A stretch of 64,000 nt of DNA from assembly GCF_001314225.1 (NCBI RefSeq), contig NZ_CP012697.1, forward strand, positions 2,046,001-2,110,000. Reading direction: 5' to 3'. Of this stretch, positions 5,895 through 13,764 are shown in pieces. Origin of the DNA: Microbacterium sp. No. 7 (lineage in GTDB: Bacteria; Actinomycetota; Actinomycetes; Actinomycetales; Microbacteriaceae). Each line of letters starts with the position of its first letter. Within the stretch, counting starts at the first letter, position 1. The translations under genes and the position numbers were made by a program. Under the pieces are notes generated by a model, which did no database searches, had not been told where the DNA came from, and was given only the letters and a program-made list of their open reading frames with translations.

Positions 5895-7114
5895 GCGAGC
5901 TCGCCCCCGGCCGCGACGACGCGTCCCGCGTGGATGACGACGCGGTCCGCGGAACGGTCCATCACGGCCGCGGCGGGGGAGTCGCCCTGGACGACGACGA
6001 GCTCGGCGGGGTCGCCGGGCGCCACGCCGGGATGGGGCGAGCGGCCGAGTCTCGGCAGCGCCGCGTCGATGACGGTCGCCCCGCCCCACGTCGCGACGGC
6101 GAGCGCCGCCTCGACGTGCTCGTCCTTCACGTAGCCCTGGGTGAAGGCGAGCATCCAGGCGCGTTCGAGCATGTCGCCGTTGCCCCACGGCGACCAGTAG
6201 TCGCGCTGGCCGTCCTCGCCGAGGCCCACCCGGATGCCGCGGTCGAGCACCTCCAGAAGCGGCAGGTCGGCGGGCCACGCCGCCGAGCCCTTCGGCGCCA
6301 CCGTCGTCAGGGCGATGTCGAGCTCCGCGACCTCGTCGAGGGCGTGTCCCACCTGCGGCAGCCCGGAGGCGAGGGAGAACGCGTGCGACACGGTCACACG
6401 GCCCGCGAGCCCGAGCGCGCGGGTGCGCTCGGCGATCAGCCCGAGCGAGAACAGGCCCAGGGTGCCCTGCTCGTGCAGGTGGATGTCGATGCGCACGCCG
6501 TGCCGCTCGGCGAGTTCGAAGACGGTGTCGAGGTGGCGTCGCGGATCCCGGTCGATGCCGCAGGGGTCGAGCCCGCCGATGATGTCGGCGCCGTTGCGGA
6601 GCGCGGCGTCGAGCAGGTCGGGCACGCCGTCCTCGAGATGGATGCCGACCTGCGGGAACGCCACGATCTCGACGTGCGCCCGGTCGCGGTGCGCCTCGCG
6701 CGCGCTCACGACGCCCTCGAACTTCTCCAGGCCGGAGTCGGCGTCGACCTGCGCGTGCGAGCGCACGCGCGTCGCCCCCTGCGCGATCATGCGGCCGAGC
6801 GTGTACGCGGCGCGCTCGGCGACGGGCTTCTCGGCGGAGCGCCAGTTCTTCCGGTCGTTCATGATGCGATCCCACAGCGTGTCGCCCGCCGTGTTGGGCC
6901 GGAACGGCAGACCCATGCGCGTCGAGTCGAGATGCACGTGCACGTCGCTGAACGACGGCAGCAGGATGCCGCCACGCCCGTCGAGCTCCTCCGCGGCGGC
7001 GGGCGGCGGCGCGCTCCCGGCCGTCTGCACGGTCGCGATGCGCGCGTCGCGCAGGACGACGTCGGAGGCGGGTGCGCCCCACGGGCGGACGTTGCGGATG
7101 AACAGCTCGGTCAT
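5891..7114 (-). CDS. Cytosine-deaminase-like amidohydrolase
   Basis: A 407-residue amidohydrolase-superfamily TIM-barrel enzyme of the cytosine deaminase/AtzC group. The metal ligands are readable in order: HVH in SDVHVHLD (about residues 59 and 61), His of DIHLHEQG (212) with the catalytic Glu three residues later (215), His in TVSHAF (244), and Asp in GEDGQRD (301). These match the H-x-H, H-x-x-E, H and D set of E. coli CodA. It should hydrolyse a cyclic amidine, amide or aminated heterocycle with one divalent metal. AAGGA lies 8 nt before ATG 7114 but only 2 nt before ATG 7120, so I prefer 7114. It sits between the substrate-binding protein gene and the racemase-like gene in one operon. 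Confidence 0.85.
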   Translation of the reverse strand: MTELFIRNVRPWGAPASDVVLRDARIATVQTAGSAPPPAAAEELDGRGGILLPSFSDVHVHLDSTRMGLPFRPNTAGDTLWDRIMNDRKNWRSAEKPVAERAAYTLGRMIAQGATRVRSHAQVDADSGLEKFEGVVSAREAHRDRAHVEIVAFPQVGIHLEDGVPDLLDAALRNGADIIGGLDPCGIDRDPRRHLDTVFELAERHGVRIDIHLHEQGTLGLFSLGLIAERTRALGLAGRVTVSHAFSLASGLPQVGHALDEVAELDIALTTVAPKGSAAWPADLPLLEVLDRGIRVGLGEDGQRDYWSPWGNGDMLERAWMLAFTQGYVKDEHVEAALAVATWGGATVIDAALPRLGRSPHPGVAPGDPAELVVVQGDSPAAAVMDRSADRVVIHAGRVVAAGGELA

Positions 7115-7162
7115 GGGCATGATCCTTCGTCGGAGGGAGGTGTCGTCGGGGAGGACGGGGTT

Positions 7163-7207
7163 CGGTCCAGGATGCCGCCGAAGGGTGCGCGGCGGTATCC
7201 TGGACCG
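7163..7207 (-). terminator. Intercistronic hairpin after the substrate-binding protein gene
   Basis: A 17-nt inverted repeat (left arm CGGTCCAGGATGCCGCC at 7163-7179, right arm 7191-7207) has one mismatch and an 11-nt loop. It lies between the solute-binding protein gene and the amidohydrolase gene, within a run of same-strand genes. Hairpins in this place often stabilise the binding-protein mRNA or partly terminate, giving excess binding protein over downstream enzymes. No T-run follows. Confidence 0.55.
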
Positions 7208-7214
7208 TCTCGGC

Positions 7215-8738
7215 TCAGCCGCCGAAGGTCAGGTCGGCGAGCGAGTACAGCCCGTCGACGCGGGGCGTCCACTCGATCCCCGGGGCGACGGCGTACGCCG
7301 TCTCGGGGGTGAACAGCGGGATGAGGTAGGCCTGCGCGAAGTTGAGCTCGGCGAGCTCCTGGAAGACCGCGTCGCGGTCGGCGCCCTCGACGCGGCGCTG
7401 CGCGTCGACGAGGGCCGCGGTCTCCGCGCTCTTCGCGTAGTCGTTCTGGCCGCCCGCGAACATGTTGGTGATCGGCATGTCGCCGTCCATCGTCGAGGGC
7501 GCCCACGTGTTGAGGAAGATGCCCTTCATGTCGACCGTGCCGTAGATGCGGTTGGACAGGCTGGCCTGGTCCATGCCGACGAGCTCCACCGTGATGCCGA
7601 CGCGCTCGAGATAGCCGGCGATCGCCTGCGCGATCTCGGAGCTGAGCGGGATGCGCCCGTCGGTCGCGTACTCGAGGGGGATCGGCGTGCCGTCGTAGCC
7701 CGCCTCGGCGAGGAGCGCCTGCGCCGCCGCGGGGTCGAAGGCGGGGCCCGCGATGTCCGCGACGTGACCCGCGACGTTCGGCGCGACGACCTGGTCGTTG
7801 GCCACTGCGCGACCGCTCAGCACCGACGTGACCAGCTCCTCGCGATCGATGGCGTGCCAGACGGCCGTGCGCACGCGCGCGTCGGCGAGCGGTCCGCTCG
7901 TCGAGTTCATGCCGAGGAACGTCACGCCGTTCGACGCGCGCTCGGCGATCTCGACGCCCGATCCGTCCGCCGACGACACCTGGTTCGGCGAGATGAGCGC
8001 GATGTCGAGGCTGCCGGAGATCACGCCGTTGAGGCGGGCCTGCTCGTCGGCGACGGTCTGGAAGGTGAGTGTGCCGATCTCGGGCACGGTGCCCCAGTAG
8101 TCCTCGTTGCGCTCCAGCACGTAGTCGACGCCGCGCGTCCAGCTGACGAAGCGGAACGGCCCCGTGCCCACGGGCGCTTTGGCGAAGCCCTCCGACCCGA
8201 GCTCCTCGTACACGGCCTTCGGCACGATCGACTGGGTCGTCGTGATCGACGGCCAGGGCGAGAACGGCGAGTCGAGGTGGAAGACGACGGTCGACTCGTC
8301 GGGGCTGCTCACCGACTCGAGCATCCCCATGTAGCCGAGGTTGTCGGCATCCGGGGTCGCGAGCACCGTCTCGTAGGTGAAGACGACGTCGTCGGCGGTG
8401 AGCGGCGAGCCGTCGTGGAACACGACGTCGTCGCGCAGCGTGTACGTCCACTCGGTGAAGTCGTCGTTCGCCTCCCACGACGTGGCGAGGGCGGGCTGCA
8501 CGGCGCCGTCGGCGTCGAGAAGCGTGAGCTGGTCGAACAGGTTGTAGTAGACGTTGTAGCCGGCGAGCGAGCCGTCGACGATCGGGTCGGGGGAGCGCTC
8601 GGGCTCGGTGACGACGCCGACGGTCAGCTCGGTGCCGGCGTCCTCGGCCGGGGCGGAAGACGCGCAGCCGCTGAGCAGCAGGACGGAGGCCGCGGCGACG
8701 GCGGCGGCGCGCCGCCCGGCGGCAGTGTGACGTGACAT
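7215..8738 (-). CDS. ABC transporter substrate-binding lipoprotein, dipeptide/oligopeptide family 5
   Basis: A 507-residue SBP_bac_5-type solute receptor. The N-terminus has a positively charged stretch, a hydrophobic helix and a lipobox LLLSGC (Cys about residue 25), so it is lipid-anchored outside the membrane. The mature part shows TLRDDVVFHDGSPLTADDVV and DLNFAQAYLIPLFTPETAYA-like family segments. It follows the two ATPase genes by 33 bp with an AAGGAGA ribosome binding site. It captures the transporter's substrate, which from the family could be a di/oligopeptide, an opine or another amide compound; the neighbouring deaminase-like and racemase-like enzymes argue against plain peptides. 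Confidence 0.9.
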   Translation of the reverse strand: MSRHTAAGRRAAAVAAASVLLLSGCASSAPAEDAGTELTVGVVTEPERSPDPIVDGSLAGYNVYYNLFDQLTLLDADGAVQPALATSWEANDDFTEWTYTLRDDVVFHDGSPLTADDVVFTYETVLATPDADNLGYMGMLESVSSPDESTVVFHLDSPFSPWPSITTTQSIVPKAVYEELGSEGFAKAPVGTGPFRFVSWTRGVDYVLERNEDYWGTVPEIGTLTFQTVADEQARLNGVISGSLDIALISPNQVSSADGSGVEIAERASNGVTFLGMNSTSGPLADARVRTAVWHAIDREELVTSVLSGRAVANDQVVAPNVAGHVADIAGPAFDPAAAQALLAEAGYDGTPIPLEYATDGRIPLSSEIAQAIAGYLERVGITVELVGMDQASLSNRIYGTVDMKGIFLNTWAPSTMDGDMPITNMFAGGQNDYAKSAETAALVDAQRRVEGADRDAVFQELAELNFAQAYLIPLFTPETAYAVAPGIEWTPRVDGLYSLADLTFGG

Positions 8739-8771
8739 GGTTCTCCTTGGCAGGGGGATCGGGGTGTGGGG

Positions 8772-9581
8772 TCAGGTGGTGGTGGTGCGGGACGGGCTCG
8801 GTCGTGGGCGGGCGTGCGGGTCGGGGATCGGGATCGCGTCGAGCAGCATGCGCGTGTACGGGTCGCGGGGGCGCTCGAAGACCTCGTCGCTCGCGCCGGT
8901 CTCGACGATGCGGCCCTGGCGCATGACGGCGACGCGGTCGGAGAGGTAGCGCACGACGGAGAGATCGTGCGCGATGAACAGGTAGGACAGTCCGCGGCTC
9001 GCCTGCAGGTCGAGCAGCAGGTTGACCACCTGCGCCTGCACCGAGACGTCGAGCGCCGACACGGGCTCGTCGAGCACGAGCACGTCGGGCTGCAGCGCGA
9101 GGGCGCGCGCGATGCCGAGCCGCTGACGCTGGCCGCCGGAGAACTGCGCGGGCGTCTTGCGCAGGGCGTCGGCGCCGATGCCGACGCTGTCGAGCAGCTC
9201 GACGACGCGGTCCTTGGAGTACCGGTGGTGGATGACGAGCGGCTCGGCGACGATGTCGTGCGCGCTGAGGCGCGGATCGAGGGACGAGTACGGATCCTGG
9301 AACACGAGCTGCACGCGGTTCTGCAGCTGGCGCCGCCGCCGCGCGGGGAGCGTGGCGAGATCCTCGCCGAAGACCCGGATCGTGCCGGAGGTCGGCGTGT
9401 TGATGCCGAAGATCGTCTTCACGAGGCTCGACTTGCCGCATCCCGACTCTCCGACGAGGCCGAGCGTCTCGCCGCGATGCAGCGTGAGCGAGACGCCGTC
9501 GACGGCCTTGGTCACCTCTCGCCGGCGCGAGAAGTGCACGTGCAGGTCCTCGATCTCCAGCACCGCCTCCCGCTCGGTCAT
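8772..9581 (-). CDS. Peptide-type ABC transporter ATP-binding protein (DppF/OppF-like)
   Basis: A 269-residue ATPase. It has Walker A GESGCGKSS (about residues 43-51), Q-loop VFQDPYSSLDPR, signature FSGGQRQRL, Walker B VLVLDEPVSALD and switch His in IAHDLSVV. The C-terminal tail of about 25 residues (PRDPYTRMLLDAIPIPDP) is the usual oligopeptide/dipeptide transporter extension. It pairs with the ATPase encoded just upstream; its ATG overlaps that gene's stop by 4 bp. Together they energise uptake through the two permeases. The tail ends in a Pro/Ser/Thr-rich stretch. Confidence 0.92.
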   Translation of the reverse strand: MTEREAVLEIEDLHVHFSRRREVTKAVDGVSLTLHRGETLGLVGESGCGKSSLVKTIFGINTPTSGTIRVFGEDLATLPARRRRQLQNRVQLVFQDPYSSLDPRLSAHDIVAEPLVIHHRYSKDRVVELLDSVGIGADALRKTPAQFSGGQRQRLGIARALALQPDVLVLDEPVSALDVSVQAQVVNLLLDLQASRGLSYLFIAHDLSVVRYLSDRVAVMRQGRIVETGASDEVFERPRDPYTRMLLDAIPIPDPHARPRPSPSRTTTT

Positions 9582-10588
9582 GCGGTCACCTCCTCGGCGA
9601 AGGCGCGCACGTCGTCGGCGTGATGGCAGGCCGACCGGTGCCCCGCCCCGACCAGCCGGAACGCGGGCGGCGTCGTCTCGCACACGGCCGACTTCGCGGC
9701 GAGCTCGCAGCGCGGCGCGAAGGCGCAGCCCGCGGGCCGGCGCGCGGGCGCCGGGGGCGCGCCGGGGATCGAGTAGGCGCGGCCGCCCGCGTGCGCGCTG
9801 GACAGCAGGCTTCCGAGCAGGCCCGCCGTGTAGGGATGCCGGGGCCGGTCGAAGACGTCCCAGACGCTGCCCTGCTCGACGATCCTGCCGGAGTACATGA
9901 TGCAGATCGTGTCGGCGGTCTGCGCGACGAGGCCGAGGTCGTGGGTGATGAGCACCATCGCCGCGCCCGTGCGCTGACGGGCGTCGGCGAGCAGATCCAT
10001 GATCTGCGCCTGGATCGTGACGTCGAGCGCCGTGGTCGGCTCGTCGGCGACCAGCAGGCGCGGATCGTGCGCGATCGCCGCGGCGATGACGGCGCGCTGG
10101 CGCATGCCGCCCGACCATTGGTGCGGGTACGTGCGCGCCCGCGCGGCGGCGTCCCGCACGCCCACGGCCTCGAGCAGCTCGATCACGCGAGCGCGCACCT
10201 GCGCCCGTGTCATCCCCCGAGCGTGCAGCCGCACGGCCCGGGCGAGCTGGGCGCCCACGCGCTTGACGGGGTTGAGCGCCGTCATCGGGTCCTGGAAGAC
10301 CATCGACAGCTCGTTGCCGCGCAGCGACCGCAGCTCGCGCTCGGTCATGGCGAGCAGGTCGCGCCCGCGGTAGGTCACGCTGCCCCCGCTCACCTCGACG
10401 CCCGCGGGGAGCAGCCCCAGCACGGCGGCCATCGTCAGGCTCTTGCCCGACCCCGACTCGCCGACGAGGCAGAGCACCTCGCCGTCGTGCACCGTGAACG
10501 ACACATTGTCGACCAGGCGCACGTCGCGGCCCTCCTCGGTGCGCGTGGTCACAACGAGGTCGTCGACGCGGAGAAGCTCGGCGGTCAT
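9578..10588 (-). CDS. Peptide-type ABC transporter ATP-binding protein (DppD/OppD-like)
   Basis: A 336-residue ATPase. It has Walker A GESGSGKSL, signature WSGGMRQRAV, Walker B LLVADEPTTALD and switch His ITHDLGLV. The C-terminal oligo_HPY-type domain has the family's four-Cys pattern (GCAFAPRCELA; then a Cys after KSAV and a final ACHHAD), which binds an Fe-S cluster in some homologues. It is the first of the two ATPases in the operon. Its ATG at 10588 overlaps the DppC stop by 4 bp, and its own stop overlaps the next ATPase start, so the ATPase pair is translationally coupled. Confidence 0.92.
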   Translation of the reverse strand: MTAELLRVDDLVVTTRTEEGRDVRLVDNVSFTVHDGEVLCLVGESGSGKSLTMAAVLGLLPAGVEVSGGSVTYRGRDLLAMTERELRSLRGNELSMVFQDPMTALNPVKRVGAQLARAVRLHARGMTRAQVRARVIELLEAVGVRDAAARARTYPHQWSGGMRQRAVIAAAIAHDPRLLVADEPTTALDVTIQAQIMDLLADARQRTGAAMVLITHDLGLVAQTADTICIMYSGRIVEQGSVWDVFDRPRHPYTAGLLGSLLSSAHAGGRAYSIPGAPPAPARRPAGCAFAPRCELAAKSAVCETTPPAFRLVGAGHRSACHHADDVRAFAEEVTA

Positions 10589-11553
10589 GAGGCATCCTTC
10601 CTCCAGCGCGACACGCGTCGGCGTCGCAGCGTGGACAGGTCGCGCTCGGCGGTGAAGCGCTGGCTGACGAGGTTCGTCGCGATGACGACGAGGAAGATCG
10701 CCACGCCGGGCATGATCGAGAGGTACGGGGCGTCGCGGATGAACTTCTGCCCCTCCGAGATGAGCAGGCCCCACGAGGGCGTGGGGGGCTGCACGCCGAG
10801 GCCGAGGTAGTCGAACGACGACGTCAGCAGCAGGATGCCGCCGATGTCGGACGACGCGAGGATGAGCGTCTGCACGCCGACGTGCGGGGCGATGTGCGTC
10901 GAGACGATCCACTGGGGCGTGCCGCCCTGGATGCGCGCCGAGGTGACGAAGTCGCGTTCGCGCAGGGTCAGGGCGGTGCTGCGCGCGACCCGCGCGTAGC
11001 CGACCCAGTAGGTCGCCGCGAGGGTGATCACCATGAGCGCGCTGCTCGGCCCGAAGGTCGCCGAGAGCGCGATCAGGATGAGGATGACCGGCATGGCGAG
11101 CTGCACGTCGGCCCACGACATGAGGAGGCTGTCGAGCCGCCCGCCCGCGTAGCCCGCGATCATCCCGATCGTCATGCCGATGATCGCGTTGACGATCACG
11201 ACGAGCAGCACGATGCCGAGGGAGACCTGGCCGCCCTGCGCGAGCCTGCTCATCGTGTCGCGTCCGAGCACGTCGGTGCCGAGGGGATGGGCCGGGTCGG
11301 TGAACGGCGGGACGAACGTGCGGGACAGATCCTGCCCGAGCGGGTCGTAGCCGGGCGTGAGCGGCAGGATCAGGATGAAGGCGACGACGACGGCGAGGAT
11401 GCCGACGCCCGTCCACTCCAGCGCGGAGAGCCGGGGGAGGCGAAAGCGCGCGGCCGTGTCGGGGGCCGCCACGGCGGGCGGCGTCGTGTCCGTGCTCAGG
11501 GGAGCGTCCGTGCGCGTGACGGCGTCACGGCTCATCGGAGTCTCGGGTGTCAT
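10585..11553 (-). CDS. ABC transporter permease (DppC-like)
   Basis: A 322-residue inner-membrane permease with a cytosolic N-terminus of about 45 residues, a first helix WTGVGILAVVVAFILILPL, and the extracytoplasmic PLGTDVLGRDTMSRL segment diagnostic of DppC/OppC. It has five further helices and the EAA loop around ARSTALTLRERDFVTSAR, with GG and Pro following, that docks the ATPases. It overlaps the DppB gene by 4 bp. The N-terminal extension is Thr/Asp/Ala-rich and probably unstructured. Confidence 0.92.
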   Translation of the reverse strand: MTPETPMSRDAVTRTDAPLSTDTTPPAVAAPDTAARFRLPRLSALEWTGVGILAVVVAFILILPLTPGYDPLGQDLSRTFVPPFTDPAHPLGTDVLGRDTMSRLAQGGQVSLGIVLLVVIVNAIIGMTIGMIAGYAGGRLDSLLMSWADVQLAMPVILILIALSATFGPSSALMVITLAATYWVGYARVARSTALTLRERDFVTSARIQGGTPQWIVSTHIAPHVGVQTLILASSDIGGILLLTSSFDYLGLGVQPPTPSWGLLISEGQKFIRDAPYLSIMPGVAIFLVVIATNLVSQRFTAERDLSTLRRRRVSRWRKDAS

Positions 11554-12470
11554 CGGAGCCTCACACGGGGATCGAGGGCGGCGGTCAGCACGTCGACGAG
11601 GGCGTTCGAGAGGATGAACAGGAGCGCGACGACGATGAGACCGGATTGCACGACGGGGAAGTCACGGGCGTAGACGGCGCTGAGCATGAGCTGGCCCATG
11701 CCTGGCCACGCGAAGACGTTCTCGACGATGACGAGGCCGCCGAGGAAGGTGCCGAGGCTGATGCCCGCGATCGTGAGCACGGGAAGCGCGGCGTTGGGCA
11801 GCAGCTCGAACACGACGACCCGGAACCTGCTCTCGCCGCGCGCGAGCGTGGTGCGCGCGTAGTCGAGGCGGAACTGCTCGCCCAGCGCGTTGTCGAGCAG
11901 CCGCATGTAGACGACGAACTGCGCGGTCGCCACCGTGGCGGCGGGCAGCACGATGCCCAGCGGATCCCGGTTGCCGAGCGAGGGCAGCACGCCGAGCCCG
12001 ACCGAGAACACGAGCACGAGGAGCAGGCCGAAGAAGAAGTCGGGGATCGCCTGCCGCGCCGAGCCCAGGGTGAGGAAGGTCGTGCGCAGCGCGGAGCTGG
12101 CGCGCAGCTGGATGAGGAGCGCCGCGCCGATCGCGAGGACGAGCCCCAGGACGAGTCCGACGGCGCCGAGCTGGAGGGAGGCGGGAAGACGCTCCAGCAC
12201 GAGGTCCATGGACGAGACGCCGCGCTGTCGGTACGAGTCCCCGAAGTCGCCGCGGACGAGGCCGGCGAGGTAGTCGAGGTACTGCAGCCACAGCGGCCGG
12301 TCGAAGCCCAGCTCCGCGTCGAGCGCGGAGATCTGCTCGGGTGTGGCGTTCTCGCTCAGCAGCAGGGCGGCGGGGCTGCCGCTGAGCCGGCCGAGCAGGA
12401 ACGCGATCGTGCAGACCACGAAGATCGTCGCGAGCGCTTGCGCGGCGCGTCGCAGCAGCCAGCCTGCCAT
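11550..12470 (-). CDS. ABC transporter permease (DppB-like)
   Basis: A 306-residue permease, the first gene of the operon. The first helix is AQALATIFVVCTIAFLLGRL, followed by the large periplasmic loop (GLVRGDFGDSYRQRGVSSMD). The EAA loop LDYARTTLARGESRF ends near LLPNAALP, and the last helix precedes ALDPRVRLR, the canonical DppB C-terminus. The start at 12470 has GAGGA 5-6 nt upstream. It heterodimerises with DppC. Expression is probably controlled by the GntR-type operator 27-37 bp upstream of the start codon. Confidence 0.92.
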   Translation of the reverse strand: MAGWLLRRAAQALATIFVVCTIAFLLGRLSGSPAALLLSENATPEQISALDAELGFDRPLWLQYLDYLAGLVRGDFGDSYRQRGVSSMDLVLERLPASLQLGAVGLVLGLVLAIGAALLIQLRASSALRTTFLTLGSARQAIPDFFFGLLLVLVFSVGLGVLPSLGNRDPLGIVLPAATVATAQFVVYMRLLDNALGEQFRLDYARTTLARGESRFRVVVFELLPNAALPVLTIAGISLGTFLGGLVIVENVFAWPGMGQLMLSAVYARDFPVVQSGLIVVALLFILSNALVDVLTAALDPRVRLR

Positions 12471-12496
12471 GTGTCCTCGATCCGCTCGTTCCGGTA

Positions 12497-12507
12497 TTTG
12501 GTATACA
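12497..12507 (-). promoter_or_regulatory. GGTATAC operator half of the divergent promoter region, transporter side
   Basis: TTTGGTATACA (plus strand) is a near-copy of the palindrome at 12692-12705. On the minus strand it reads TGTATACCAAA, and its TATACC could be the -10 of the transporter operon, with CTGAAA 18 nt upstream as -35. The motif fits the T-GTAT-AC-A pattern of FadR/FCD-type GntR operators. Binding would repress the transporter operon. The site is seen; the regulator assignment is inferred from the gntR gene at 13765. Confidence 0.55.
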
Positions 12508-12663
12508 GGATCGCCATCCCGTGTTTCAGGCGTGTGGCATCGCAGTTTCGCCGAGCGAACATTCCGGACGCGTGCGATCGTCGCAGATGTTGATTTTTCA
12601 GGGAGAAACGGTGTTCGACTCGCGACTACCCGTGCTCATGCGGCACCGGGGAACGCCGTCGAC

Positions 12664-12705
12664 TTGAGGTCGGGATGCCGCCTACCTTATGTTCGGTATA
12701 CCAAA
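12664..12705 (+). promoter_or_regulatory. Promoter and GntR-type operator of the ornithine-cyclodeaminase-like gene
   Basis: A -35-like TTGAGG (12664-12669) and a -10-like TATGTT (12688-12693), 18 nt apart, precede TTCGGTATACCAAA (12692-12705), whose core GGTATACC is a perfect 8-bp palindrome. The operator covers the -10 end and likely start site, as expected for repression. The ribosome binding site GAGGAGG (12709-12715) follows directly. The 252-bp gap 12471-12722 otherwise holds nothing I can name. Confidence 0.55.
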
Positions 12706-12722
12706 ACTGAGGAGGCCATCGG

Positions 12723-13718
12723 ATGCACGTGCTGACATCTGCCGACGTCGAGCAGCTCGTCGACTGGGACGGACTGGTGGCGGAGCTCGAGCGGGTCCAC
12801 GTCGGCATGGCCCGGGGCCATGTCGTGCAGCCCGCGCCGCACGCGCTCCGCGATCCCCGTTCGTCCGCACCCGACGCGGCCGCGATCGTGCCGATGATGT
12901 CGATGGACGCCGATCGCCGCCTCTTCGCCGTCAAGGTGCTCGCCGACGCCCCTGCCAACAGGACACGGGGGCTGCCGGCGCAGAGGTCGACGGTGTCGCT
13001 CTACGACGCCGACACGGGCGCCTGCCTGGCGATCGTCGACGGCGCGGCCCTGACCCGGCTCCGGACCGCGGCGATGACGCTCCTGGCCACGAGGGCGCTC
13101 GCCCGGCCGGATGCGAGGACGCTCGCCGTGGCGGGGGCGGGGCCGCTGGCCGTCGAGCACGTGCGCGCGCTCACGGCGGGCCACCGGTACGACGACGTGA
13201 GGCTCTGGTCGCGATCCGAGGACCGCGCGCGGACGGCGATCGCGGCGCTCGACGGCGCCGGCATCGCCGCCCGGGCGGTGCCGCGCATCGACGCGCTGAC
13301 CGACGGCGCCGACGTCGTGTGCACCCTCACGCCCTCGGCCCGGCCCATTCTCGACGTCGGCCAGCTCGCCGACGGCGTGCACGTCAACGCGGTGGGCTCG
13401 CCGCCGCGTCCCGCCTACACGGAGGTGACGCCGGCCGTGTTCGCGCGCGCGCACCTCGTCGCCGTCGACGCGCTGGCCGTCGCCCTCGCCGACTCGGGCA
13501 ACGTGCGCAACGCCGTGGACGCCGGAAGCGTGGCCGTCGAGGAGCTCGTGGAGCTCGGCGCTATCCTGGCCGGGGACGCACGCGGACGCACCGGCGCGAG
13601 CCAGGTGACGGTGTTCAACTCCGTCGGCATCGGCGGGCAGGACCTCGCCGCGGTCGTGCACGTGCTCGACCGGGCACGCGCCGTCGGCGCGGGCACGACC
13701 ATCGCGCTGCGGGGATGA
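12723..13718 (+). CDS. Ornithine cyclodeaminase/mu-crystallin family protein lacking the OCD Asp
   Basis: A 331-residue NAD(P)-dependent member of the OCD/mu-crystallin/alanine dehydrogenase family. Substrate-binding Lys (FAVKVL, about residue 71) and Arg (LRTAAM, about 114) are present, as is the dinucleotide loop VAGAGPLA (about 136-143). The segment where true ornithine cyclodeaminases carry G-x-D-x-P-G-K reads NAVGSPPRPAYTEV, so the catalytic Asp is absent. It may instead be a ketimine/imine reductase or amino acid dehydrogenase. It has a strong ribosome binding site and an operator-type promoter. It is divergent from the ABC transporter operon and followed 46 bp later by the GntR gene. 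Confidence 0.85.
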   Translation: MHVLTSADVEQLVDWDGLVAELERVHVGMARGHVVQPAPHALRDPRSSAPDAAAIVPMMSMDADRRLFAVKVLADAPANRTRGLPAQRSTVSLYDADTGACLAIVDGAALTRLRTAAMTLLATRALARPDARTLAVAGAGPLAVEHVRALTAGHRYDDVRLWSRSEDRARTAIAALDGAGIAARAVPRIDALTDGADVVCTLTPSARPILDVGQLADGVHVNAVGSPPRPAYTEVTPAVFARAHLVAVDALAVALADSGNVRNAVDAGSVAVEELVELGAILAGDARGRTGASQVTVFNSVGIGGQDLAAVVHVLDRARAVGAGTTIALRG

Positions 13719-13724
13719 GACGAG

Positions 13725-13741
13725 GGCCCCGAGACGGGGCC
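13725..13741 (+). terminator. Small GC hairpin between the OCD-family and gntR genes
   Basis: GGCCCCG (13725-13731) and CGGGGCC (13735-13741) form a perfect 7-bp stem with an AGA triloop directly after the OCD-family stop. It may reduce read-through into the regulator gene or protect the upstream mRNA. No T-run is present. Confidence 0.4.
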
Positions 13742-13764
13742 GGGAGAGGCGGGAGGGCACGGCG

